Shown here piece by piece: positions 14,701 to 27,196 of a stretch of DNA of 64,000 bases. The position numbers were made by a program, and so were the translations under genes. The stretch comes from Formicarius rufipectus (lineage: Eukaryota > Chordata > Aves > Passeriformes > Formicariidae): NCBI GenBank assembly GCA_013399695.1, contig VXAU01000808.1:26468-90467 (forward strand), in the 5' to 3' direction. The notes below the pieces were generated by a model. It was not told where the DNA came from. It saw only the letters and a list, made by a program, of their open reading frames with translations, and did not search any database. Every line of letters begins with the position of its first letter. Position 1 is the first letter of the stretch.

Positions 14701-17700
14701 TTCACAGATTTCAACACAACTGGCAGCATTAAAATAAATTGATTTCTCCAAGAGATGAGTGTGGCCTTTAACAGCACTTCCAGACACTGTTGTAAGTGCT
14801 TGTGCAAAGCAGGCACTTATTGATAATGTGAAAGCTGCCTTTTACATAAAGGAGACATTTCAAAGCATAACTGATGAAAGAACAATTAAAAACATCTGGT
14901 ATTTTGACTTTAATAAAACTTCCCTCAATTTAAACACATGAAACTAATATCGAATTAGATCTTATTGTTAAGAGAAAAGAATAATTTATACAATTTATGT
15001 GATTATTCTTTATATTTTTACTTTCTGTAGCTCTTAAATCTGGCCTATAAACCTCTTTGAAAACTGTATCTGATTTGAATTTGTCTCATTATTATGTTTG
15101 GATTAGAAAAGTAAGCAAACTTTTTTAAGACAACAATCCAATATACTTTTAATGGGTTTCATGGACTAGTTTAAGTAAAACATACGTGATTATGGGTGTA
15201 CACCGTGAAAGGAATGGAGTTACACAGGCAGGATGCATGTAGTCCACAGCTCATTTAGCATCAGTTTTCTAATTTTAAGAACATATATGAGAACAGTGTT
15301 AAAAGCACTAAAAATACTTAGAGGGTACTGCATCTTCATATGTAGATAGTGAGCAAATTCCATCTCTGGAAACTGAAGGATACACTGCCTCTCTATAATG
15401 ATCCAATAGCCAAGATACAATCAATTGATTCTAGTGGGGTCAATTAAGTAATGTCTTTTTGTGAACTGCCATTGTTAAACTGTGTATTGCAGCATTAGGT
15501 TCATTACTGCGAGTCATAGCTGAGGGGCACTGCCATCAAAAGCCTCCAGAGCAAAGATCTTTTTAAAACCTTTTGAAGAATTTGTATCAGGCTTACTCTT
15601 TGTTAGAGGCTTTTGGGAATCCAGTGAAGCTGCACTAAATTTCAGGAACAACTGGTGTATCTAAAGTAACACAAAATATTTTTCAAATGCTATGATTTGT
15701 TGTCATAAGGGAAAGTTCTTAACAGTTGCAGCATTCATAGCATATCTTTAAATAGAAATATGTATATTTTCATTCACTGCCCTCTGTCAGGGCCCATCAA
15801 GAACAACTGTTGGTCTTATGGTCTCATAGCTCCCTTTTGTATCACTGACTTTTCTATCCAACTAATTTGTGAGAGTGTGGCGATGACCAGAGGGACTCCA
15901 TTATCCCTTTCTTTTTTCACTTCAGAAAACTTTATAACTTCAAAAATAAAGCAAACACATCCAGATTTTTTGAAAGTAGCCTCTCATATTGGATACCTTA
16001 AAGCCTGCTATAATTTTTCATAGATATCTGTGTTACCTTGTGAAACTTCACCACCAAATTGCAACTCATTCTGGAATACCTGCCTGCAATATTTGAAATC
16101 TCACCTACACCACCTTGTGACAAAGCTCCAAATGCTCCAATTGCATATTATTATTTTAGTGTCTTGCTGTAGGGAATAGAGGATGGTCAACTTATCTTGA
16201 GATTTTGTTTTGTTTTTTTGCTCTATAACATTTGAGTTAATTGCTGAAATGTGAGTTAAGATAGCAGCATTTTATATTTCAACAAATCTCACATTGATCT
16301 CATATCTAAAGGTAAAGTAGAGCATGGTAAAAGACTTCAGCGCCCTTACAACTCTTCTGGGATACATTCAAGTTATATGGATCTAGTTATATACTCTGCA
16401 TGGCAAACACTCTATTCTAGCCAAAAGAGCTGTGCTGCTTAAAGAGATCAGTGTTAATGGTTTTTGCAGAAGTTGGAACACACTATGGGAATTTTATCCT
16501 ATTCAATGAGAGGTTCACGACTTCCTAAAAAAATATTAATGGAAATTGTTGCCTCGAGATTTCCCAAAAGATTTTTAGACTTTTCTCTCCTCTAGTAAAA
16601 CAGTTGTTGAAAAACTGCAGACCTTGCAGTGTTCTGAATCAAGAAAATACTCAGCAGATGCTGTCCCAAAGTGAAATCTTTGTGGCTTTTTTTGGCAGAC
16701 CCTAGTCTGTGTTGGTGGAGTTCACACAGCCTTTCTGAAAGGATGATCCACAGAGGAGTGGGTGCCAGAGGAAGCATGCAACACGGATGATGACGCACAC
16801 CAGCCCTGTAAGAGAGCTGAACTTGCCCTGCTGCTCAACACTTCCCAGCAGCCAACAAATGCAGCTCTGCTCTGCTGGATCTCTAAAGAAATGCCTTTTT
16901 TTTTTTTTTTCTGTGGGAACTCTTGTTGTCAGTCAAAATTAAAGTGGAGCTTCTGGTGAAGGAACAAAAATGCACCAGCCTAAGCACTCGTTTTATATTT
17001 CCCCTCAGCCTAGAAGTCTCTGCCAGACCTCAGCAGTACGACAATTTGCGTGCAAACCTTTAGGCAGGTATTGGATACATAGGAAAGGACTGACTACTGA
17101 CACAGGTGTTCTTGAGAAGGAGACTGGCAGTCCTTGTGGGAAGGCAGAATTAATGCAGAGCTGGTCCTCATGTGTATGTGCCAGTCAGTCCAGCTGTCTC
17201 CGTTTTGCTGTGCTCTCTGCAAGATCTTTTTATCAGATTCTTCACAGTGGTGACGACCATCCAAATGATTGCAGCATACCAGCATATACCCACATCCTTC
17301 CTATCCCTATGATCATCAGAGTCAGCTTCTATGAGATCTTATACTGTGTCATAAGGACATACCACTTGAGCTCTGGGTTACTACGTCATGTGGTATAGAC
17401 ACAGAGCAATAAACTGGTGAACAACCTCAACTACCCATGTCCTAATTAACTACCTGTTTTGTCACATCACAGCCTGGTAACCTTTGGTTATTTTGGCAGC
17501 TCTTTCTAGTCTGACAATTACTTTAAATTATTCATAAATATATCTTGAAGTAGGAATGTGGAACCATCGAAAAATGTATTTCATGTTGTGTTAGGTTCAC
17601 TGCCAGGGACCCTCAAAACTAAGGGCTTAGACTTCTTCCTCTACAGTGATCTAAAAAAACCTTATAGCAAAGGCTCTGACAGCAATATTTTGCCTTGCAT

Positions 17701-18819
17701 ATCTACGTGGAGACATACACCTTTCATTTCTCTCACTGTACATCACATTAAGTCCAGAGAGGTATAGATGTGATCAGGAATTTCCCCTTTCAGTTTCCTT
17801 TTCTTTCATATGTATATGGCACCCCTGAGAAGTGTTTTCATTGCTAATCAAAATAAAACTAGGATTTGCTCATGACATGACATGACCTGATCTCTTTTCT
17901 TCAGACTTTTTTTCTTTCCAAATTGTATTCTAACAACTATTATTCATCTTGCATTTCTATATCATCCATGTGCAGGAACACAGAAGGTATGCTGTAGTGT
18001 TTTCTCTGCTTGAAAGATCTAGCACTGCTTTGGACTAGTATCTTGCTCCAATTTAGTCCAATGGAGTACTGCTTACTAGTCAATTTACTAAGAACAGAAG
18101 GAATTCAAGACTTGTATTATACCAGGTAATGGTAAGCTCTACAATTCAGCTCCCAGCAGCTCACATATTCACAAGGACACACACATTCAGGGAGTAAGTT
18201 CCTGTGATGGTACTTCTGACCTATCTATGGGATGGAAAACCTCTATGCTACTTCTGAAAATGCGACATAAACTTTTTTTCAAGATAGAAAAAGAAACATT
18301 ATCAAAACACTGACTAATCTTGTATTAGGAAAAAAAAATAAATCAAATTTGCAACAGTCATGGCATTTCCCAGAATTGTGATTTTCTTGCTGATATTACT
18401 CCTGCAATAGTAACATCTTCACCTGTGTGTATGATAAACCTGAAGTTTTTATTCCATATTTTGGAATAGGACTTTCTTCATAATCTGATTCTTTTGTCTT
18501 TAGTATTTGTCAATTTCTAAGGAGGAATATACTATGCAAAAACAAAACTATTTTAGTGAAGCTCAAGGGACAAAAAGTCAGAGCAGACTTCTATTGAAGG
18601 AAGAAAATGAAATGAGTAACTCAAACAATCTGACCTCCTTCATCCAATGCTACACCAGCCACTGAGACAATTCACACTATAATTTCCTGTTTAAGTAGAG
18701 AGGATGAGTTCAGAACTGTATCATTTAGCAAGAGGAAAATAGCCTGTCATACAGTACAATCTGGTATATATACTCTTCCAAATATCTGCTGTTTGCTAGT
18801 GGTTCATGTGGCCTGATTT
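8777..18819. other. 10 kb of single-copy AT-rich DNA, no gene seen
   Basis: No exon, RNA gene or known mobile element is recognised. Poly-T runs occur at about 13891-13904 and 16898-16911. The longest open frame (16970-17398, plus, 142 codons) has no signal peptide, repeat or motif I recognise. It ends just before an AATAAA near 17408 but has no conserved features, so I do not call it a gene. Homology searching could reveal conserved non-coding elements that cannot be seen by eye. Confidence 0.5.
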
Positions 18820-18916
18820 AAAAACAAAACAAAACAAAACCACAAACACAGAAAAACAAACAAACCCCAAAAACACACACACACACAAAAACCCCAAAAA
18901 CAGCAAAACAAAAAAG
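18820..18916 (+). repeat. A/C-only low-complexity tract (first part)
   Basis: AAAAC units pass into CAAA, ACACAC and CCCCAAAA on the plus strand, about 97 bp. It is separated from a second tract at 18979 by about 60 bp of ordinary sequence. Confidence 0.9.
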
Positions 18917-18978
18917 TGCCTACATCTGCATGTTAACAGATCTTGATCTTCTAACAGGTAGGGACATGCTGGGACAGT

Positions 18979-19063
18979 AACAACAACAACAACAACAACC
19001 AAACCCAAAACAACAACAAAAAAAAACAAAAAAAAACACTAAAAACCAACAAATTAAAAAAAG
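18979..19063 (+). repeat. (CAA)n and A/C tract (second part)
   Basis: Six or more AAC/CAA triplets are followed by A-runs with scattered C on the plus strand, about 85 bp. Together with the tract at 18820 it forms a paired A/C-only block. Confidence 0.9.
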
Positions 19064-20283
19064 AATTGGTGAATTTTCAGACTGTTATGAGAGAAATACG
19101 AACTCTGCAGACTTTGTGTATAAATATAGTGTAATAAAGTTCTGATTTACTGGCACAGATCTCCAGCCCCAGTTTCAATTAAAGATAAAAAGCGTAAGAA
19201 TAAATATTCTTTCAGATAGACACATGAAGTTAATTGCAATAGAGAGTAGTATACAAAATATATGGAAAGAGAGCTCTAGCTTCTGCTTCAATGTTTGTTA
19301 TGCTTCTCGTTGATACAAAAACCTTACTGAGATTCACCACACCAGTAAAAAGATTCACTTTTCTAACATTACTTTCCACTTTCCTTCATAACCGAAGAAG
19401 AGTTTGAATTCACTGTAACTCTTCTCCTGATCCTGAGCCATGATGCAAGCACTATGGACAACAAAAACTTCAGGTTTTACCTGTGATGTCTTCAGACTAA
19501 AGAGGACTTTTAACCATGACACCCAGTTGGTGGAGGGCAGGAGTAAGTGAACCACAGCCATTGCTGCCCAAGGTCATGCTTCCTGTTGTCCCACAGGAAA
19601 GGAGAGAACATGTGCAGGAAAGGAGAGGACATGCCAGCAGCAGTGAAAGCTCCTGTCAAGATCTTGTTCTCAATGCTGCTGATATATTTTTAGGTTCTGT
19701 TCTAACAAATCATTATTTGCCTAAAACCCTGACAACCAGCTATTAAAAAAAACACAGTAAGTGACTAATTTCTACACTGTGTCAGGAAAGAAATGCAGTC
19801 TTTTGTTGTTCCAGTCATTTGCATAAGAACAAGTACATCAACAGCAAAGTGATCCAGTTGAACAAGGCCACCACAGGACCTGGATGCTCTGCTGAAGGTC
19901 ATAGCCCCAGCAAATGTCATGTAAGACACAGCTGCGTCTTACTGCCATAAGCTTGTTTCTTCTAATTTTGCTTGGCTTTTTGCAGCTTGTTTCTTAGCTG
20001 TGTTCATAAACTGGTGGGTGGCTTATGACTGAGAAACAGTCAGAAAGATGTATTTCTCACTTACTTTGGGCAAGATCAGAGGATCTGTATTTATGAAACC
20101 ATACTTGCAGTAGATATCAAGGTATCAGACAGAGTGTAACATAACCAAATGTATATGTTATTCTCTGGTCCCTTGTTCATGCTCCCATGGACAGCTAATA
20201 GTACAGTACAGCTATGCAGTTGTTGTTGGCTAGACTTCACGAACGAAGATTTTGGGATAAGCCTGAGCAATGGATTTTTTAGG
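19064..20283. other. Single-copy DNA, no gene seen
   Basis: No gene or mobile element recognised. It contains a short tandem duplication (19594-19635). Confidence 0.5.
19594..19635 (+). repeat. 21-bp imperfect tandem duplication
   Basis: Two adjacent 21-bp units begin CAGGAAAGGAGAG and differ at three positions near their 3' ends. It is probably a slippage product. Confidence 0.8.
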
Positions 20284-20296
20284 TGAGGCACAGTGT

Positions 20297-20417
20297 GCGC
20301 GGAACTGGCCGAGCATGCTCGGACGGTGACAGCGAGTTCCTCGGGATTCAAACTGGCGTCCTCAGAGGAGGAGCCGGTTCCACAGGCGGCGACTTACACC
20401 ACTTGGCCAATGCCCAC
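20297..20417 (-). pseudogene. CpG-rich block with tRNA-like (Leu/Ser type) features; possible tRNA pseudogene or tRNA-derived SINE head
   Basis: Read on the minus strand, the block has the parts of a long-variable-arm tRNA in order. TGGCCAAGTGGT at 20409-20398 matches the D-arm/A-box region of tRNA-Leu and tRNA-Ser. A degenerate anticodon-stem region follows. A variable-arm-like hairpin TCCTC-CTCT-GAGGA lies at 20372-20359. A B-box-like GTTTGAATCCC lies at 20353-20343. I could not pair the acceptor stem, and the T-stem pairs poorly, so it is not a working tRNA. Eleven CpG dinucleotides lie in about 100 bp, in sharp contrast to the AT-rich flanks. A perfect 14-bp palindrome at 20309-20322 sits just downstream in this orientation. 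Short open frames cross the block on both strands but match nothing I know. Alternatives are a small regulatory CpG patch or chance similarity. Confidence 0.4.
20309..20322. other. Perfect 14-bp GC-rich palindrome
   Basis: CCGAGCATGCTCGG reads the same on both strands. It could be a dimeric factor-binding site; no such role is shown. It lies within the CpG-rich block. Confidence 0.7.
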
Positions 20418-20600
20418 TGCACAGCTATGCACAGCAGTCAGGAATTCACTTCTCCAGAAATTCCTCACTTCTTCACATGGAGAAGGATTTTCTTCCATGT
20501 CCCTGTCCCCCCTGTCCCTTTACCACAAAACTTACTCAACTAAGACATCTGGCACCCTGTCTACCCAGGGGAACTGACGTTGCAGTGCTACATTTTAATG
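20418..20600. other. Short unique spacer
   Basis: Ordinary sequence between the CpG-rich block and the T/G tract; nothing recognised. Confidence 0.5.
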
Positions 20601-20713
20601 TGTTGGGGTTTTTTTGTTTGTTTTTTTTTGTTTGTTTTTTGGGTTTGTTTGGTTGGTTGGTTGGTTGGTTGGTTTGGTTTTTTTTTCATTTGTTTGGTTT
20701 TGGGTTTTTTTAG
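20601..20713 (-). repeat. T/G-only tract with (GGTT)n
   Basis: TTTG and TTTTTG units pass into about six GGTT repeats (20650-20674) and then GGTTTTT on the plus strand. The A/C-type strand is the minus strand. The GG runs could allow a weak two-tier G-quadruplex. Confidence 0.9.
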
Positions 20714-23700
20714 TTAAAAGTACCTGCTAGTGACTATTGCTTCATTAATATTTTTAGTGCCATTGAAAGTAACACAGTGTCATCACTCTTGCATCTTCTT
20801 CCATGCTGGTTTAATTAAGGCATTGTTTGATTTACAGTTATTATTTCCTGTACCAGGAAACCAAACAAACTCTGAAGATGTTCACAGTGGATTCAAAGTC
20901 ACCCATAAGCAGCTTGAGGGAATAATTTTTTGAAGTCAATTAAAGGGATAGATTAGTTTCATACTTATTTCTGCTACTTCCCTAGAAAGCAGCAACTTGA
21001 CTGCCTGGCTTTTTCTGCTGCATATGCTGATATTTGTTTACACTGTCTGTTTCCCTAAACAGCTCCATTTCCTATATTTTCAACTCAAGAATAAACCTAA
21101 TGATACTCTATTGTGTGCCTCTACTCCGGATAAAGGAACATCTTACTCATCTTCGCTGGAGAAATTCCAGTTAAAAAATCAAATCCTCTTTGAACCTCCA
21201 GATTGCAGTTACAAGTCTGCAGTTGTGCAAGAAATCCCCTTGCATGTAGATCCGACAGAAAACACCCGGCAGCCCAGGAAAGCAGAACCATTTTACATAC
21301 TCTTACATAGGAAGCCGTTGTTCCACCTCTGAGGGTTGGAATTGCTAGTGGTTGTGCTTGTGGCTGAGTAGCTGCTAGAGAGTTTGGGGCATTGTTTAAG
21401 ATAACATGGCCTTCAGTTCCTATACTGCCACTTACAGAGTAAGCTAGCATGTTAGATAATCAGGGACTTACTCTTCGCTGGGATCTTCTATGTGGTGATG
21501 GCTGCAAGGGATCATTGCAAAATGCCCTTTATCTCTCCATGGCTGCCTGCATGAAGGTCACACTTAGCAGATGAGGGCAAAGAGCAGGACACCAATTTTT
21601 CCAGCTCCACCAAGGTGGGCATACAGAAGATGTTAGGACAAAAAGGCCAATACTCTTCTTCCTCACAAGAAAACAACTGTAGAAGAGATAACCCAGTGAG
21701 TCCTGGCAGAAACATCAGTGGAACATTTGTGTTTCAGGGGATGTCTCACATCACTGAGACAGCAGGGTCTGTGCACCCTTACCAGAACAGTTGGATGGTG
21801 TTACTGGTTGGTCCAAGAACCCCACACATGATTCCTGGTTATGCTGCTGAGGTTTATTTTCACAAGGATGAGCTGATCAGATATGTAGGTCTGAACATTA
21901 CTTATAAATGAAATACAACCTTCTGCCAAGATACTAATGAGCCACAACTGGCTTCTGGTCTGAAGGGTTAGTATGTGCACTAATTACATCATGATGATGT
22001 GTCTTCGCTGACATGTTACCAAACTGCTATTAGAACATAGATCATAACTAGCAAAGTGTATAAATAGGGAAAAAATTGAGTCTTCTAACTCCCTAGTTCA
22101 TCACAATAAAATCAATTGCAGAAACGCAAATTATTCTCACAATACATAAAGATGTGCCTGAGGTGCAACTTTATGAACTGGGGCAGCTAGGACTAAGTAG
22201 ACCCAAGAACCCATTACTGGGGAAAGGAATACAGGGCAGGAATTGTCTCTCATGCTAAGACAGCAATCCACAGGAAAAAGGTCCCAGTGATCTTGACTCT
22301 GGCAGCTGTGGCTGTGTTTCCCAGCCAAACCAAATCTTCCATCCTGTCCCAACCTGTGGCCTCCAAGGAGATGATCTCACTGCTTCTTTTAGTTGTTCAT
22401 GAACTTATGCAAGGCCTAGACTGAGTCATAAGAAAAGGTGCTTCTACAAAACTTAGTAACAGTGACATTTATACTGGAGCACCAACTACTGTCTGCTAAA
22501 TATTCATTGAGTACCTGTCTAGCATTCACAACAAAACTTCTCTCTGACCACTCTTCTCTGATCAGTTTTCTGCCTGCTTCCTATGTTTTGTCTCTAGTAT
22601 GATGTACGGCTGATTCCTTAGGTCAGGCATTTGTGTGTGTCCTTCTGACAGAGGTCTTGGAGAAAGCAAGGTAGAGAGAGTCTGTGTTTGATCAGCAGGG
22701 TATGAAGATGGATAGGACTGAAGTAAGGCAACCTGGGATCAGACACAATACATATGGGCCCCCCGTATACGAGGACAGGGCCTTCATCTCTCACTCAGAC
22801 AGAGTAATGTAAAAGCAAACATTTTCCACATGCTTATGAGAAAAAACATCATTATTCCTCTTCGCCTTTCTGCAGAGCAAAGAGGAAGGCAAGACATGGA
22901 GCAAAAGAAAATTTTCTAGACCAGTAATTCAAACATTCAACAAGTTCAGGCAAACACTGTTACATCAATTAAAACTATTGTACTAATTACAAGAGTACTT
23001 TAGTATTCCAGACTTTTGGCAACAACAGCAGTAGAGGTTTTAGAATGTGAAATAAAATTCAGATGTGAAGTGCCAGAACCTGTGGTAGTAAATGTTGGTC
23101 TGTAATGATCAACTTTCATCTTCTGATTATAGGAAAGTGGGGAGTGGGTAGTCAGGCTATGGTGGGAGAGGAAAAAATGAAATGGGACTGTGACTAATAG
23201 AGATTGAAAACAACAGCTAAAAACAGAACAAAAGAACTAAAAGGATAAAAAAAGGTGTAAGAATGAAACAATGATTACACAATACAGAGAAAAGTGTAGA
23301 GAGAAATCTACAGATGCAAGAGAGATATGGAAGACTGATTTGTGAGAAAAAAATATGGGAGAAGATAAAATAGGCAGGGGAAAAATAAACATGAATGTAG
23401 AAAATGTATTAGAAGAACAAATGCACAAAGAAGAACTTAACTTTTGTGTCAAAACTAACAGCAAGTATTTAGAAACTGAGCATTCTGCACTCCTTTAGGT
23501 CAGAAGTGTACATACGCAAATTTATCTATGTCAGAAATCAAAGGTTTACCTTCTCAATCATATTTCCCAGTCTACTTTAGCCACCTTCAAATAAGAAAAA
23601 AAATCACAAAACTTCGTTCTTGTACCTTCTTGAAGCTTTTTTTTTTTTTTGAACAAAGTTGCATCTACATGTGTGATGCTGTAAATTACTGTAGTTTTCA

Positions 23701-25573
23701 CTGTGCAATATTACAGTTTGGATTGTCCAGCAGACCTCTAAAACATTTTCTGTAACATCTGCCTTCAGTAGAAGCATTGCTGTCTGGAATTCTGGAAGCA
23801 AGGGTCAAGAAACAGGCAGGGGTTTTTGCCCAAACGTTTTTTGAAATACAGAAGTTCCTACCTCATCTTCCTCCACAGACTGAAGTTCTATGCATACTCC
23901 TGGACAGTAACTGCTTTGTTCCACATTTTAAAAGTTTTAGCTCTTCTTACAAACAATTTCTATATAGTTATGTGAAACTGTTAGTTAGTGTTGAAACAAG
24001 TGAAGGTTTTATCATTACCTTCTATGGATTTGACTGTTGGAGTGTATTTGGAGAACAAGAGGAGACAAACTTGCTCTAGGAGAGAGTTGAACCCAACAGA
24101 CAGTCTACAACATTTCCAAACAAAACAAAAGTGTTTTCAATTTTATTAGAAAAAGAAGGTAATTTACTGCTTCTGCATTTTCTCCCCCTGTATTTCTAAA
24201 AACCTTCCTTTCAAATTCCTTCAATAGCCTGCTATAACCTGTGCTTTTTTGATTTCTGGTCGAGAAACATCCCAGGAATTTGTTGGATTCTCTCTGAGTG
24301 TGCTGACAGAATATAGCGACAGAAGTGATAAAGAGTGGCTGTGGGAAGCTGAGGTCCAGGACAGAAAGCATGATCTCTTTCTGTCAGATGGAGGCAGAAG
24401 AGTAATGCAACAATTTGGCACTAATTCAGTGTGGCTGAGAGCCCCTGCTGGGAAACTGTTTGAGTTCAGAGCTATGTGGTACTTGACACAGTTTGTTTCC
24501 AAATTTATTTTATCATGCTGTAGATGTAATCTATTTACATTGGAAATATAACTATACTGAGTAATCTTCCAAATAAATGCAATGGCTTTTTTTTTTGCTT
24601 TGAAAATTTGATTTCAATTGAAGAAAAGTGTTTTTAAGGCTCTGATTTTGTCTTAGTCCTATCTTACTCTTGAAAATACTGATGCTGCACCTCTTCAGGG
24701 AGTCGTTCTGTGTGTACAGTGGCAGAAGAAAGTAATCTTACCAGAAAAAGGATGTAGAGGTTTAGACAAGATCTATTTGGGGGCTTAACTGATTGGCAAC
24801 AGCAGTAGCAACACAAGCTGCAAAACCTCTTGTCAAAGAAAGGTTATCTGAAGGTTGCTGGGTTTAGAGAACATGTCTCTCTCTTCACTCACCCTTACAC
24901 TTTGCTCTGGCATGTGCAGTTGTAGATAGGCATTGGCTTCTTCAGATAACACATCTATCATCATGCAAATCATAGAAATCAGTGGCACTTTTGTTATTAT
25001 TAATTCTCTTATTCAGGGCAAAGGACATGCAATTTCAGCTGTTTTGGTCCAAGAAGCGGCATCAAAAATAAGTCTTGGATCCAAAAAATGTTAGGGAATG
25101 ATGAAATGCATGAACCATGTCACTATCTCCCAGAGTATCACACATCTCAATGTGATTAACTGCTATCCGATGGACATGATTCCCTAGGGTTATTGCTCAT
25201 AACGACACAAAAAGTAATTTGGAATTACTTTAGTTTTTCAGCAAATAAACTAGGATTTTTAATTTAAAAAATTAGATAACCAGATGCTTGGCTATCTACA
25301 AGTCTTCCTGTATGCACATCTGAAAACTGATTCTGACTTTTAATCCAATTATATGATGTGAGATTGCAATGTAAAACTGATGCCAGTAGTATTTTCCTCA
25401 GCTTGGCCTCATTATGCTTCAGGCTACGATGTTTCAAGAGCAGTAGTTTAATTTTGTATTCTCATACGCTTGGGAACACTTACAGTTATAATTATGGAGC
25501 CTAATTAAGTGGCAAGGACTCAATTTCTAGATGGCATAAAATACTTTTTTCATCAATATGCAATACTTATCAA
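20714..25573. other. Single-copy AT-rich DNA, no gene seen
   Basis: No exon or known repeat is recognised. Open frames of about 75-110 codons at 20997-21332, 21121-21450, 23777-24079 and 24249-24551 have no domain or motif I recognise, and several overlap frames on the other strand. Confidence 0.5.
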
Positions 25574-26335
25574 CATAGAATCACATCATTAAATAGTACA
25601 TTGGAAGAGACCTTAAAAATCATCTAGTTCCAAGCCCCTGGCCTTGGACAGAAACATCTTTCACTAGACCAAGTTGCTCAAAGTCCTTCGGCACTTTCAG
25701 GGAAGGGGCATCCACAATTTCCCCAAGCAAACTGTTTTAGTGCCTAACCACCTGCACAGTAAAGAATTTCTTCCTAATATCTAGCATAAACCTACCCTCT
25801 TTCAGTTTGAAGACACAACCCTTTGTTCTGTCACCCCATGCATTTGTAAAAAGTCACTCTTCAGCTTTTGTGCCAGCCCCCTCTAGGTACTAGAATGGTG
25901 ATGTAAGGTCTTCCTGGAAACTTCTCCAGGCTGAACAAACCTAACTTGTCTTAGCTTGTCTTCATAGGACAGTGTTGTCCCTGTCATCAACGAATATGTT
26001 AAAGACCACTGGTCTAAATACTGACCCCTGAGGAACATCACTGATAAATGATCTCCACTTGAAAATTAGGCTGCTGACTTCAACTCTTTGAATGCAGCCA
26101 TCCAGCCAACTCCTTATCAACCATGTCCATCAAATCCATGACCTTCTAGTTTAGAGACCAGGATGTTGTGCAGAACAGTGCCAAATGATTTGCACAGGTC
26201 CAGGTAGATGATATCAGTAACTCTTCTTCCATTCACCAATGCTGCAATCTTGTAGTAGAAGGGCACCAAATTTGTCTTGTATGATTTACTCTTAGTGACG
26301 GCATGCTGGCTGTCACTAATTGCCTCTTCATATAT
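25574..26335 (-). mobile_element. CR1 LINE 3' fragment with internal deletion
   Basis: The element runs on the minus strand, so its 3' end is at 25574, with one CATAGAATCA unit followed by the usual GGAAGAGACCTTAAAAATCA region. The 3' region matches the avian CR1 pattern through about 25970 (CTTCATAGGACAG). The match then jumps to reverse-transcriptase coding sequence, so roughly half a kilobase of the expected element is missing. Minus-strand translation at about 26110-26240 gives the CR1 reverse-transcriptase segment VTDIIYLDLCKSFGTVLHN. The first Asp of motif A is kept; the usual AFDTV reads SFGTV. The copy is 5' truncated near 26335, dead, and fairly diverged. Confidence 0.9.
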
Positions 26336-27098
26336 TGTTTTCTTCTGCACAATCCTGGCATTTGCATTCCCACCTCCTGAGTGGATCAACTTAGGTACTG
26401 GCAGAGTGAAGTACTCAATGTGAAGATGAGAGATTCGTCTTTGACAAAGAAGTAGATACCGAGCTACTGAAATCCCAAAGTACACAGCACATATTTAGCA
26501 GTGACTGTTCAGGACTGAATGCACTTGAGTGAGGACTGGACATGGTACACAAATGCAGATTGCCACGAAGCGTTCCCTCAAAGCTGTCTGCAGGCAGAGC
26601 GTTGAGGGCTAGAGTCTCACAACGAAAGCGTGTGTCTATCCTCTCATCTCCAAGGGCATTATGGGTGGAGTAAAGAGCTGGCATTGGAGATCCTTTCTCT
26701 ATGCTCTTCCCCCAGGAGGCAGTGGGAAGTGCAGAGGGAGGTGAGCAGTGGAACTGAGGGATGATTAGGAGGATTATCTATCTCACAAACTTACAGTGCA
26801 AGAGGGCAGAGGACAGCCAGTTTTCTCCCACGGTGAGACTACATGTATTGAGCTAAAGACCAATGTAAGTTTCACCTTAAAAATGTTTAGTGAGGTTGAA
26901 TTCGTTTTATCATGTTCGTCTACTTCCTGTTGCTCTCAGGGACATCTGACAGCAGTCTGCCTCTGTTTCCATGACATAGGTCACAGCACATGTCATGGGG
27001 AGACAAGCATAGTACATAGTACAAAAACAGTCTTTCAGTTGTTCTTAAGAAAGATTATGTTCATTGTGTGAGTTTCTCAGCTCTCACGGGAAATAGCT
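26336..27098. other. Single-copy DNA, no gene seen
   Basis: No gene or mobile element recognised. Part of the 5' flank of the CR1 fragment (26340-26480) may be further decayed CR1, but I could not confirm it. Confidence 0.45.
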
Positions 27099-27196
27099 GG
27101 GTTTTGTTGTGTGTGTGTTTGATTTGGTTTGGTTGTGGCTTTTTTGTTTGGTTGGTTTTGGTGTTTGTTTTGTTTTGTTTTGTTTTGTTTTGTTTT
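27099..27196 (-). repeat. T/G-only tract ending in (TTTTG)n
   Basis: TGTGTG and GGTTTGG units are followed by about seven TTTTG repeats (27160-27195) on the plus strand, about 98 bp in all. Confidence 0.9.

Noticed and set aside
16970..17398. 142-codon plus-strand open frame
   Set aside because: No signal peptide, transmembrane pattern, domain or repeat recognised; no splice or promoter context; length is within chance expectation for 64 kb read in six frames. A homology search would settle it.
17380..17480. AATAAA near 17408 followed by a T-rich stretch, considered as an LTR or gene 3' end
   Set aside because: No TG...CA ends, duplication or upstream promoter-like order could be found, and a single AATAAA is expected often in AT-rich DNA.
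26340..26760. Possible further CR1 or exon sequence with a few CpGs near 26570-26640
   Set aside because: No CR1 block could be aligned beyond about 26335, and the reading frames here have no recognisable product.
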